Assembly: GCA_027364695.1 (NCBI GenBank)
Contig: DAHXOV010000250.1
Location: forward strand, 1 to 5,137
Source: a bacterium
GTDB taxonomy: Bacteria; Bacteroidota; Bacteroidia; B-17B0; Aurantibacillaceae
Reading direction: 5' to 3'
DNA length: 5,137 nt
Shown: piece by piece, positions 1 through 4,989 of the stretch
How the letters are laid out: every line of letters starts with the position of its first letter
How positions within the stretch are numbered: the first letter of the stretch is position 1
Made by a program: the position numbers and the translations under genes
Notes under the pieces: model-generated
The model's input: the letters and a program-made list of their open reading frames with translations, nothing else
Database searches by the model: none
What the model was told of the DNA's origin: nothing

Positions 1-1531
1 CAAAACCAGGATAACTAAAATTGATCACCTGACTGTTGTTTTTTAATACGCTGATGGGATAAGGTGGAATAGGATGTGATACCCATACATTATTATTAGG
101 ATCTAATGTAATCCCGTTTATTAAGTGCCAGGATAAATTGATTGAGGATGCATTGATTAAAGATGAATTAGAAGCGTTATATACTTTGAATAATTTATTG
201 TTTTTGTACTCAACAATTCCGTTGATCCAGCTGGATGCATAAATATGTGTTTCATCGTTGGGGTCTATGACTGCATCGGTCAAATCAATGATGGTGTCGT
301 TATTATAGTCCCTTAGATAATTCCATTTTTCTCCATCATAGAAACTTAAACCTTCCAAGTAAAAATTTGGTGAGCCTGTTTCATCTATCAAGGATGGGGC
401 TATTACTATTTTACCATTTCTGGCTTTAATACGGCTCACAAGTTTTGAGATTGTACCATCAATATTAATTTTTACTGCATCCCATCCTGCTTTAATAAAT
501 CCATGAAAGTTATCGGCAATGTAAGTATAGGCAGGAGCACTAGGATCATTGGGGTAATAAAGAACGATGATGTCATTCATTTGTGAGTTTCCAAAAGCAT
601 AATTTCCAATAGCTACTATTTGGTTGTTTTGTTTATCAAATGCATTGCAGCCAAAAGGTCCGATGGTAGCCAGGGAATTGTTATCAAAAACATATAGTTT
701 TTTAATTACTGTGCCATTAGGAGCACCACCTGTAAAGATAAATGATTTGGTCCATACGCCTGATGCATCGCGGGTATATAATGTATCTTTCATCCAGTTA
801 GAAGTATTACGCGTATAGGGAGAAAAGGCTGCGTATATTTTATTATTAAAATTTACAATACCACTATAAGTGCCATAAGGTATTTCATTTGAAGAGAATT
901 TGTTCCAGTTTCTAAAATCATTTAAAACCGTATTTAAATTAGCTTTGATAATACTGCTATCTGTTGCAGCATATATTAAAGAGTCATCAAATGCTACCTG
1001 GTGCACGTTAAGATAAGTATTATTTTTTCCAATAAAGTAAGTTTCTTTAATTTCAACTTTATTCATATCAAAAACAACTATACCAAAACCATAAGCCATG
1101 TATGCCAGATGGTTTCTAAATGTTATTTCATTCACCAGCTTACTTGAAGGGATCGTTGAATTTTTAATATCACTGATGTTATAAATATTGTTTCCATCTA
1201 TTAAATCAATGTTCCCACTTTCATAGCATACTAATAATTTATTGTTGTAGGGGTTATTTCTAATGATATTTATACCTGCGTCAGAAAACCCATTGGTCTT
1301 GTTCATTATTTTTTCTATTTCTCCTGTGGATGTATTATATACAGCAACACTGTTTCTATTACTCACATATACTTTAGACCAATCAGATCTGTAGGTAATA
1401 GAATTAGCGGAGTAAAAACCAAGTAAATCTCTCCATTGTCCTATTTTCTGTATAGATTGAGAATAAATAACATTGAATAAAAAAAAGGAGAGGGGGAGAT
1501 AGAAGTAAAATGTATTTTTCTGCTTTTTCAT
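1..1531 (-). CDS. porZ: PorZ, type IX secretion system attachment-complex protein (partial, 3' end outside window)
   Basis: The frame is open from an ATG at 1531-1529 to the window edge: 510 complete codons with no stop. Residues 1-24 look like a signal peptide (Lys at 2, 3 and 5, a hydrophobic core, then VIYS before Gln25). The mature start, around IGQWRDLL (30-37), and the motifs NGFSDAGI (80-87), NIDLIDGNNIYNISDIK (107-123) and YGFGIVVFD (147-155) match the N-terminal propeller of PorZ as I know it. The rest is beta-propeller-like, with repeated short Asn/Asp-rich strands. In Porphyromonas gingivalis PorZ is about 780 residues, with two seven-bladed propellers and a C-terminal sorting domain. 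It works at the cell surface with PorU, PorV and PorQ and presents anionic LPS to the PorU sortase. By comparison the window holds the first propeller and much of the second; the C-terminal domain is missing only because the window ends. A generic two-component-regulator-type propeller protein is the less likely alternative. Confidence 0.85.
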   Translation of the reverse strand, partial: MKKQKNTFYFYLPLSFFLFNVIYSQSIQKIGQWRDLLGFYSANSITYRSDWSKVYVSNRNSVAVYNTSTGEIEKIMNKTNGFSDAGINIIRNNPYNNKLLVCYESGNIDLIDGNNIYNISDIKNSTIPSSKLVNEITFRNHLAYMAYGFGIVVFDMNKVEIKETYFIGKNNTYLNVHQVAFDDSLIYAATDSSIIKANLNTVLNDFRNWNKFSSNEIPYGTYSGIVNFNNKIYAAFSPYTRNTSNWMKDTLYTRDASGVWTKSFIFTGGAPNGTVIKKLYVFDNNSLATIGPFGCNAFDKQNNQIVAIGNYAFGNSQMNDIIVLYYPNDPSAPAYTYIADNFHGFIKAGWDAVKINIDGTISKLVSRIKARNGKIVIAPSLIDETGSPNFYLEGLSFYDGEKWNYLRDYNNDTIIDLTDAVIDPNDETHIYASSWINGIVEYKNNKLFKVYNASNSSLINASSINLSWHLINGITLDPNNNVWVSHPIPPYPISVLKNNSQVINFSYPGF

Positions 1532-1551
1532 TGTGAGTAAATACAAAACGA

Positions 1552-1582
1552 CAAAAGTATCTAAATTATTGTGTGATAACAA
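1552..1582 (-). promoter_or_regulatory. Bacteroidota-type promoter of porZ
   Basis: On the minus strand TACTTTTG (1559-1552) is an exact match to the -7 consensus TAnnTTTG. A TTG lies 20 nt upstream at 1582-1580, a spacing acceptable for the -33 element. The start codon is at 1531, so the leader would be only about 15 nt. This suggests porZ is transcribed on its own and not only by read-through from tnaA. Confidence 0.65.
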
Positions 1583-1587
1583 TAATT
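1563..1587 (-). promoter_or_regulatory. Palindromic motif at porZ promoter, copy A of a shared motif (possible operator)
   Basis: A perfect 9-bp inverted repeat, AATTATTGT (1564-1572) and ACAATAATT (1579-1587), flanks a 6-nt centre, GTGATA. It covers the -33 element of the porZ promoter and stops 3 nt short of the -7 box, where a repressor or activator site would sit. Nearly the same sequence occurs upstream of tnaA at 3082-3103. The operator role is inferred. AT-rich sequence makes short palindromes common, but the shared copy makes chance less likely. Confidence 0.4.
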
Positions 1588-1691
1588 GTATTGGCTAATA
1601 CCTCTTGATGCTTGTGTTTACTTGTGTGCTAAACAAAAAAATATTTTTTACTTCTATAATATTAATTTTCTTTCCTCCCATTTTTTCAAGA

Positions 1692-3056
1692 TTAAATGGG
1701 TTTTAACTTGCATGTAAAATGCCTCAGGAAAGGGGGCTCATAAATAATTTTAAATCCTTTAGATTGATAGATATTTTTTTTGATGCTCTCAAACACTTCA
1801 ATGATATACTCAACATGACTTTGGGTATATACTCTTCGGGGCATAGCAAGCCGTACTAATTCCCACTGAGCAGGGATAAATTTGCCATTTTTACTTTTTC
1901 CAAACATTAAAGAACCAATTTCTACGGCTCTAATGCCTCCTTTGACATACAAATCACAGACCAATGCCTGACCTGGAAATTGATATGGCGGAATGTGATG
2001 ATAAAGTTGTTTAGCGTCTATATAAATAGCATGCCCGCCAAAAGGCTTTACCACAGGTATAGCAAGTTTGTCTAAGTGCTCGCCTAAGTAAGCCGTGCTT
2101 TTGATTCTGTATTGAAGATAATCTTTATCAAAAACTTCTTGCAATCCCACAGACAATGCTTCCATATCTCTACCGCTTAAACCACCGTAAGTAGTAAATC
2201 CTTCAGTAATAATGAGCAAATTCTGGCATTCTTCTGCTAATTTTTTATCTCTCATCGTCAAAAATCCACCCATATTTACTAGTCCGTCTTTTTTTGCGCT
2301 CATTACAGAAGCATCTGCGTAACTAAACATTTCCTGTGCTATTTGTAAATATGTTTTTTTTGCCTGTTTTTGTTCCTTGTGCCTGATAAACCATGCATTT
2401 TCAGCAATTCTGCAACAATCCAGTATCAGTAACACCTTATATTTATTACACAGCATGCGGGTTTGTTTTATGTTCTCCATACTCACGGGCTGACCACCGC
2501 CAGTGTTATTGGTTACAGTTAAAATCACTGCCCCTGTTTTATTTTGATATTTTTTTAAGTGTATTTCTAATTTTTCCAAATCAATATTTCCTTTGAATGG
2601 ATATTCTGATGATGTGTCTATGGCTTCTTTGCAAGGAATATCAATGGCTATTGAGCCAGCATATTCAATATTAGCACGGGTCGTATCAAAGTGTGTATTG
2701 CTAATAAATATTTTTTTCTTTGTTGATAAAACGCCGTACAAAATTCTCTCTGCCGCTCTGCCCTGATGAGTAGGGAAAAAATAAGGCATTTGAGTTAGAT
2801 CATAAATTACTTTTTCTAATCGGTGATAACTTCTTGCTCCTGCATACGATTCGTCTGCCTGCATCATAGCTGCCCATTGATGGTGGCTCATCGCTGAAGT
2901 GCCACTGTCTGTAAGCAGGTCAATAATCACCTTTTCCGAGTCAATTTGAAAAGAATTGTAATGCGCTTTTTGCAATATCTTTTTTCTTTCTATATCACTT
3001 GTAAACCTTATGGGTTCTACTACTTTAATTTTAAATGGTTCAATAATTGTTTTCAT
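1692..3056 (-). CDS. tnaA: Tryptophanase (L-tryptophan indole-lyase)
   Basis: A complete 454-residue PLP enzyme of the beta-eliminating lyase family, EC 4.1.99.1, which splits L-tryptophan into indole, pyruvate and ammonia in the cytoplasm. Length fits the family (E. coli 471, tyrosine phenol-lyase 456). Visible landmarks: LLTDSGT (47-53), Tyr71 in DESYAG, THQGR ending at Arg100, Asn184 before GGGQPVS, Asp213 and Arg216 in LDCCRIAEN, the PLP lysine Lys256 in MSAKKD, and substrate-carboxylate Arg402 in VRLAMPRR. Three positions separate the enzyme from its close relative tyrosine phenol-lyase: Asp124 (Thr there), Ile380 (Arg there) and His446 (Phe there). All three are the tryptophanase form. 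Some stretches, such as MSHHQWA, resemble tyrosine phenol-lyases more. The ATG at 3056 gives the family-typical EPFKIKVVEP start. No tnaC-like leader peptide and no tnaB permease gene are in the window. Confidence 0.95.
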   Translation of the reverse strand: MKTIIEPFKIKVVEPIRFTSDIERKKILQKAHYNSFQIDSEKVIIDLLTDSGTSAMSHHQWAAMMQADESYAGARSYHRLEKVIYDLTQMPYFFPTHQGRAAERILYGVLSTKKKIFISNTHFDTTRANIEYAGSIAIDIPCKEAIDTSSEYPFKGNIDLEKLEIHLKKYQNKTGAVILTVTNNTGGGQPVSMENIKQTRMLCNKYKVLLILDCCRIAENAWFIRHKEQKQAKKTYLQIAQEMFSYADASVMSAKKDGLVNMGGFLTMRDKKLAEECQNLLIITEGFTTYGGLSGRDMEALSVGLQEVFDKDYLQYRIKSTAYLGEHLDKLAIPVVKPFGGHAIYIDAKQLYHHIPPYQFPGQALVCDLYVKGGIRAVEIGSLMFGKSKNGKFIPAQWELVRLAMPRRVYTQSHVEYIIEVFESIKKNIYQSKGFKIIYEPPFLRHFTCKLKPI

Positions 3057-3081
3057 TGATAATATTTTTTCAATGGCAAAG

Positions 3082-3103
3082 AAATTATTGTTGATAATAA
3101 TAA
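3082..3103 (-). promoter_or_regulatory. Motif upstream of tnaA, copy B of the motif seen at porZ (possible operator)
   Basis: These 22 nt match 1563-1585 with one single-base gap and one mismatch, in the same orientation relative to the downstream gene. It is an imperfect palindrome (ATTATT 3084-3089 and AATAAT 3096-3101). It starts 25 nt upstream of the tnaA start codon, against 31 nt for the porZ copy. It overlaps the weak -7 candidate TTTCTTTG by three bases. A regulator-binding role is inferred from the duplication and the placement. Confidence 0.4.
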
Positions 3104-3309
3104 ACTATGATTAAAATCAGTTTATCTCTTTATTTATACAAAACCTTTTTCATTTTTAGAAAAAACTGTTGAAAAAATAATTCATTGAAAGTCAGGCAGA
3201 TATTTAGTTATTTCAAAAAACATTTAGAAATTAAGCATCCATCGTAGTTTTTTTGTTTAAATAAGTGATGTATTGTTTAACAACTTTTATTCATTTATTA
3301 AATTTTTAA

Positions 3310-3317
3310 TATCTTTG
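3310..3317 (+). promoter_or_regulatory. -7 promoter element for the plus-strand cluster
   Basis: TATCTTTG is an exact match to the Bacteroidota -7 consensus TAnnTTTG and lies 18 nt before the start codon at 3336, giving a short leader. No TTG is visible at the expected -33 distance; the nearest one upstream (3273-3275) is too far away, so the promoter may be weak or activator-dependent. Confidence 0.5.
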
Positions 3318-3335
3318 CTAAGATAAATTAAAACC

Positions 3336-3683
3336 ATGTTAATCTGCACAATAATTTTAGTTCCCTTTTATCTGTTGCTTTACATAGTAACACAAGTAAT
3401 CCAAACAATCGTTACGACAATGTGTAATTTGGTAAGTTCCATCATTACAACAGTTGTTGCTGTTTTGACGCAAGTTTGCAGTTGGCTACCGTGGCCATTA
3501 AACTTGGTTTGTAATTTGGTTACAACTTTCGTTACATTTGTTCAAACGGTTTGGAATTATATCTGCAACACAGTCATTCAAACAATAATAACAGTTATTA
3601 CTCAAATTACTACTAAAATAACAAAATACCAATGTTGTATTTTAAGAATAGCGCCTTTTACAAGCGTTATCCGTAATTGTTAA
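3336..3683 (+). CDS. Charge-free hydrophobic helical-hairpin protein of unknown function
   Basis: A 115-residue protein that I cannot assign to a named family. Residues 1-93 contain no Asp, Glu, Lys, Arg or His; the first charge is Lys94, followed by Lys97, Arg104 and Arg113. Residues 1-17 are hydrophobic enough for a membrane segment. Residues 18-47 and 60-93 are rich in Val, Ile and Thr with Gln and Asn. Pairs of polar residues recur every 3-4 positions, as in an uncharged amphipathic helix. The two halves are joined by WLPWPLN (50-56), a likely turn. Cys30, Cys48, Cys59 and Cys77 are mirror-symmetric about position 53.5, and so are VIQTIVT (21-27) and VIQTIIT (80-86), which suggests an antiparallel hairpin with stacked disulfides if exported. 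The start follows an exact -7 box and an A-rich leader. It lies 19 nt before the first lipoprotein gene and is probably co-transcribed. The less repetitive tail (98-115) adds three more cysteines. Confidence 0.7.
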   Translation: MLICTIILVPFYLLLYIVTQVIQTIVTTMCNLVSSIITTVVAVLTQVCSWLPWPLNLVCNLVTTFVTFVQTVWNYICNTVIQTIITVITQITTKITKYQCCILRIAPFTSVIRNC

Positions 3684-3702
3684 AACTTAAATCAAATTCA
3701 AA

Positions 3703-4050
3703 ATGAAAAAACTATTTATCCCCTTCACTGTTCTTATAATCTTTGTTATTTATAGTTGCCATAAAGCAAAGTATCACCCTATTGCTTGTTTTGAAGTTGA
3801 AAATTCAACTATGATTTTAGGCGACACCATAAAGATAAAAACATGCACTTCGGGTAGGAGCAAATTGAATTTATGGACAATGGGTGATGGTGCGACATAT
3901 GAATTGTCAGGAGTCCCTAAGCATGTTTATCAAGCCAAAGGGACATACACAATAAAATTGACAGTTACCGAGCATATTGACGGTGGACAAATAACTCATT
4001 GGCAAAAACAAGCAACATCAGAAGCAGAACAGACAGTGTCAGTTCAATAA
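3703..4050 (+). CDS. Small PKD-domain lipoprotein, copy 1 of 3
   Basis: A 115-residue predicted lipoprotein. MKK and a hydrophobic stretch lead to a lipobox, VIYSC, with the lipidated cysteine at 19. The rest is a single PKD-like (immunoglobulin-like beta-sandwich) domain: ACFEVEN (28-34), LGDT (39-42), the signature W58-TMGDG (58-63), PKHVY (72-76) and GTYTIKL (80-86). PKD domains usually serve in adhesion or binding on secreted and surface proteins; no catalytic domain is attached. This copy has Thr59 where copies 2 and 3 have the usual Asp of W-D-x-G-D-G, so it may have diverged in function. Cys29 and Cys48 are conserved in all three copies and could form a disulfide. It is most like copy 2 (shared CHK-x-K-x-HP after the lipobox). 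The start is fixed by the signal peptide. It follows the hydrophobic-protein gene by 19 nt and precedes copy 2 by 10 nt, consistent with one operon. Confidence 0.85.
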   Translation: MKKLFIPFTVLIIFVIYSCHKAKYHPIACFEVENSTMILGDTIKIKTCTSGRSKLNLWTMGDGATYELSGVPKHVYQAKGTYTIKLTVTEHIDGGQITHWQKQATSEAEQTVSVQ

Positions 4051-4066
4051 AATATTTGCTATGAAA
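4042..4066 (+). repeat. Junction repeat between lipoprotein copies 1 and 2
   Basis: This 25-nt stretch covers the last codons of copy 1, the 10-nt spacer AATATTTGCT and the first codons of copy 2. It recurs at 4391-4415 with one mismatch. The spacer itself is identical, which shows that the duplicated unit included the intergenic sequence. Confidence 0.85.
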
Positions 4067-4399
4067 CAAATATTAATGTTTGCTATATTCATTTTGCTCC
4101 TCTATGCATGCCATAAAGAAAAAAATCATCCTCTCGCTTGTTTTACAGTTGATAATCCCTCAATGTCATTGGGTGATACTGTCAAAATACAATTATGCTC
4201 TGACGCTAAAATTAGCAGGGATACAAAATGGGATATGGGTGATGGGACTACATATGGAAGAGAAATACCCAAACATGTTTATCAGTCACCTGGGTCATAC
4301 ATTATTAAATTAATTTCTACAGAACATGTAGAAGGGGTTTCGCTTCATTTTCAAAAACGAGCAGTTTCAGAAGCACAACAATCAGTAACTGTTCAGTAA
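4061..4399 (+). CDS. Small PKD-domain lipoprotein, copy 2 of 3
   Basis: A 112-residue predicted lipoprotein, paralogous along its whole length to the genes on either side. The signal peptide ends in the lipobox LLYAC with the lipidated Cys17. The sequence after it, CHKEKNHP, has Lys-Glu close to the cysteine, vaguely like the lipoprotein export signals that send Bacteroidota lipoproteins to the cell surface; that is inference. The PKD-like domain shows ACFTVDN (26-32), LGDT (37-40), the canonical WDMGDGTTY (57-65), PKHVY (70-74) and GSYIIKL (78-84). Cys27 and Cys46 match the conserved pair of the other copies. The protein ends SVTVQ, as the others end in VSVQ or ITVQ. The start is set by the signal peptide and by the identical spacer in front of copy 3. 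No Shine-Dalgarno site precedes it, which is normal for this phylum. Confidence 0.85.
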   Translation: MKQILMFAIFILLLYACHKEKNHPLACFTVDNPSMSLGDTVKIQLCSDAKISRDTKWDMGDGTTYGREIPKHVYQSPGSYIIKLISTEHVEGVSLHFQKRAVSEAQQSVTVQ

Positions 4400-4415
4400 A
4401 ATATTTGCTATGAAA
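4391..4415 (+). repeat. Junction repeat between lipoprotein copies 2 and 3
   Basis: Second copy of the 25-nt junction at 4042-4066, with one mismatch (the base before the stop codon TAA). The 10-nt spacer AATATTTGCT is unchanged although the flanking genes have diverged strongly, so either it is recent, or it is maintained for translation, or it was copied by gene conversion. Confidence 0.85.
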
Positions 4416-4748
4416 AAAATAATAACGACTTTCCTGTTTTTAGTTCTTCTTTTTTCTGCTTGTTGCAAAAAAGATGAAATTATCGCATGCTTTACTGTGA
4501 CAAATCCTATCATATCACTTGGGGATACTCTAAAGTTAAATATTTGCAACAATTACTCTGCTACTCAATACAGCTGGGATATGGGAGACGGAACGACTTA
4601 CAAAATAGGAAACTCCACCCCGCCCAAACATATTTACACGGCAAAAGGCACTTATACAATTAAAGCAACATACTACGAGCATCATGATACTCCAACATTA
4701 TGCAAACAACGAACAGCTACTCAAGAACAATCAATAACAGTTCAGTAA
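4410..4748 (+). CDS. Small PKD-domain lipoprotein, copy 3 of 3
   Basis: A 112-residue predicted lipoprotein, the last gene of the cluster. The signal peptide ends LFSAC with the lipidated Cys18, followed directly by Cys19 and then KKDE, which is close to the Lys-(Asp/Glu)2 surface-export signal described for flavobacterial lipoproteins; surface display is therefore plausible but inferred. The PKD-like domain shows ACFTVTN (26-32), LGDT (37-40), WDMGDGTTY (56-64), PKHIY (72-76) and GTYTIKA (80-86), plus the conserved Cys27 and Cys46. The loop between WDMGDG and PKH is longer and the region after GTYTIKA is the most diverged of the three. Its end, with the stop codon and the following AA, still matches the end of copy 2 (GTTCAGTAAAA), then similarity stops at 4750. 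It could be an adhesin, a binding module or an immunity-type lipoprotein; nothing in the sequence decides. Confidence 0.85.
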   Translation: MKKIITTFLFLVLLFSACCKKDEIIACFTVTNPIISLGDTLKLNICNNYSATQYSWDMGDGTTYKIGNSTPPKHIYTAKGTYTIKATYYEHHDTPTLCKQRTATQEQSITVQ

Positions 4749-4767
4749 AAAGTTTCAGAGGACAGTT

Positions 4768-4785
4768 GCGCACTTTAAAATGCGC
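4768..4785 (+). terminator. Possible weak terminator after the lipoprotein cluster
   Basis: GCGCA (4768-4772) and TGCGC (4781-4785) form a 5-bp GC-rich stem around an 8-nt loop, followed by TTATTTC. It lies 20 nt after the stop codon of copy 3. The stem is short and the T-run broken, so it may simply be part of the decayed insertion-sequence fragment it overlaps. Confidence 0.3.
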
Positions 4786-4906
4786 TTATTTCGTCAGACA
4801 GCACCGCAGACAGTTCCGTGTTTGCACTTTTGCACTTATACTGCTGAACATCCTTTGTAATTCCGTTCTTTACCTTCAAAGAACCATTGCATTTTGGATA
4901 ATCCAT
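4775..4906 (-). pseudogene. Decayed IS1-type transposase fragment (InsA-like zinc ribbon)
   Basis: Read from the ATG at 4906, the 43-residue product begins MDYPKCNGSLKVKNG and continues with QQYKCKSANTELS. This matches the N-terminal zinc ribbon of IS1-type InsA proteins (C-P-x-C, V-K-N-G, Q-x-Y-K-C-K-x-C). Two of the four zinc-binding cysteines are gone: the first is Tyr3 (one base from Cys) and the fourth is Ala28, while Cys6 and Cys25 remain. The similarity ends after about 33 residues and the frame stops at 4775, before any helix-turn-helix or catalytic DDE region. No other part of the element and no clear terminal inverted repeat is visible. The fragment sits just downstream of the lipoprotein array, running toward it. 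A small unrelated zinc-ribbon protein is a less likely reading. Confidence 0.55.
4822..4837. repeat. Tandem 8-bp duplication TTGCACTT x2
   Basis: TTGCACTT occurs twice in direct succession (4822-4829, 4830-4837) inside the transposase fragment, exactly where the fourth zinc-binding cysteine should be encoded. It may be a slippage duplication that damaged the motif. Confidence 0.6.
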
Positions 4907-4929
4907 TTTTTGCCCCAAAACAAAAATAA

Positions 4930-4937
4930 CAAATCTA
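4930..4937 (-). promoter_or_regulatory. Promoter-like -7 box before the transposase fragment
   Basis: TAGATTTG on the minus strand fits TAnnTTTG and lies 23 nt before the ATG at 4906. No TTG is present at the right distance upstream. It could be the remains of the insertion element's own promoter. Confidence 0.3.
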
Positions 4938-4981
4938 TATTTAGTTACCAAATCCATAATTTTTCCATCATGTTTTTTCTG

Positions 4982-4989
4982 CAAATATA
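4982..4989 (-). promoter_or_regulatory. Second promoter-like -7 box on the minus strand
   Basis: TATATTTG on the minus strand fits TAnnTTTG and is followed by an A-rich leader and two ATG codons (4971 and 4968), the usual look of a Bacteroidota gene start, but the frame closes after nine codons. No -33 element is visible. Confidence 0.3.

Larger units (their letters stand above)
3057..3335. other. Divergent intergenic region between tnaA and the plus-strand cluster
   Basis: Very AT-rich, with no ORF of useful length. It must hold control signals for both directions. On the plus side there is one exact TAnnTTTG box (3310-3317). On the tnaA side the best -7 candidate is TTTCTTTG (3084-3077), one base off consensus and without a visible TTG partner. 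The shared motif at 3082-3103 lies here. I found no tryptophan-containing leader peptide and no clear riboswitch or terminator. Confidence 0.6.

Noticed and set aside
624..818. Plus-strand 64-codon frame inside porZ
   Set aside because: It lies opposite a continuous, clearly recognisable coding frame and has no recognisable domain.
1636..1650. A/T-only palindrome AAAAAATATTTTTT between tnaA and porZ
   Set aside because: It contains no G or C pairs, so it would not form a stable terminator stem; such palindromes are expected in AT-rich intergenic DNA.
1677..1700. 6-bp inverted repeat CCCATT / AATGGG at the 3' end of tnaA
   Set aside because: The 12-nt loop spans the stop codon and, in the direction of tnaA transcription, no T-run follows. 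It is too weak to call a terminator.
2393..2596. Plus-strand 67-codon frame inside tnaA
   Set aside because: It is antisense to conserved tryptophanase sequence and has no features of its own.
3156..3185. Nine-codon Phe-rich frame (MNYFFNSFF) upstream of tnaA, considered as a leader peptide
   Set aside because: It has no tryptophan codon, no convincing start signal and no attenuator hairpin; poly-T/A sequence easily gives Phe codons. No tnaC-like leader was found.
4051..4058. AATATTTG in the lipoprotein spacers as an internal -7 promoter box
   Set aside because: It lacks the first T of TAnnTTTG, and transcription would begin at or inside the start codon; conservation by duplication explains it better.
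4080..4313. 77-codon frame overlapping lipoprotein copy 2 in another phase
   Set aside because: It overlaps a gene with a signal peptide and a conserved domain; the alternative protein shows no family features.
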